From assembly GCF_031846265.1 (NCBI RefSeq), contig NZ_JAVRIA010000005.1:1-64000 (forward strand): a stretch of DNA of 64,000 bases, in the 5' to 3' direction. Below are positions 63,994 to 64,000 of the stretch, piece by piece. The stretch comes from Microcosmobacter mediterraneus. GTDB lineage: Bacteria > Bacteroidota > Bacteroidia > Flavobacteriales > Flavobacteriaceae. Below the pieces are notes generated by a model. That model saw only the letters and a program-made list of their open reading frames with translations, had not been told where the DNA came from and made no database searches. The stretch's first letter is position 1, and every line of letters starts with the position of its first letter. The position numbers and the translations under genes were made by a program.

Positions 63994-64000
63994 AAAACTC

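Noticed and set aside
1..64000. CRISPR arrays, insertion sequences, prophage or integrase genes, rRNA
   Set aside because: Read for regularly spaced repeats, transposase or integrase motifs and rRNA segments; none were seen.

Overview
The window is a low-GC chromosomal segment from a marine-type member of the family Flavobacteriaceae (phylum Bacteroidota). The assignment rests on a SusC/SusD/SusE outer-membrane uptake set, type IX secretion parts (a PorP/SprF protein, a PorG-like protein) and two cargo proteins with the C-terminal type A sorting domain, LytTR-type two-component signalling, and promoters of the Bacteroidota form TTTG-N18 to 21-TAnnTTTG. Genus cannot be fixed from the sequence alone. 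No rRNA, CRISPR array, insertion sequence, prophage or integrase was seen. Two tRNA genes are present: Leu(UAG) on the minus strand and Asp(GUC) on the plus strand.

Layout. 0-6.7 kb: PorP/SprF, a von Willebrand factor A lipoprotein, a TPR histidine kinase with its LytTR regulator, a gamma-carbonic-anhydrase-like protein and MurI. 6.7-12.5 kb: the envelope operon porG-uppS-bamA-ompH-ompH, read on the minus strand. 12.6-19.2 kb: NAD kinase, a CBS protein, pdxJ, a hydrolase, and the proteostasis run tig-clpP-clpX. 19.2-24.2 kb: a cation/proton antiporter and a very large lipoprotein that joins a metallophosphoesterase, a middle region with kinase-like motifs and an Omp85-type barrel. 24.3-30 kb: an aldehyde dehydrogenase converging on a tight redox operon (msrB-msrA-glutaredoxin-like-selO-hydrolase/OsmC fusion-zinc ribbon). 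30-34.1 kb: an HD-domain protein fused to a Pycsar-effector-like (PycTM) membrane module, facing two little-known genes, one of them with a GAF domain.

34.2-58.3 kb is one alpha-glucan (starch/maltodextrin) utilisation locus. On the minus strand, an MFS transporter, beta-phosphoglucomutase, a GH65 phosphorylase, three GH13 lipoproteins, an esterase and an esterase-GH31 fusion form a nearly gapless operon, with a LacI-family regulator upstream. On the plus strand, SusC, SusD, a SusE/F-type binding protein and a type IX-secreted GH13 amylase follow a perfect LacI-type palindrome. The implied flow is: surface amylase cuts the polymer, SusCD imports oligomers, lipid-anchored GH13 and GH31 enzymes trim them, MFS carries maltose inward, GH65 gives glucose and beta-glucose 1-phosphate, and PgmB gives glucose 6-phosphate. 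58.4-64 kb: tRNA-Leu, an M20 peptidase, thioredoxin, a DUF58 protein, tRNA-Asp, and a type IX cargo protein of unknown role behind a near-ideal promoter that carries tandem palindromes.

The best candidates for something undescribed are the phosphatase/kinase-like/Omp85 protein (20528-24205), the HD-PycTM fusion without a visible cyclase (30144-31400), the esterase-GH31 fusion with its stand-alone esterase paralogue (37292-41761), and several regulatory elements: a 21-bp-phased direct repeat before the LytTR operon, the paired elements of the glucan locus, and the palindromes at 61.9 kb. All functional statements come from reading motifs; no database search was run.
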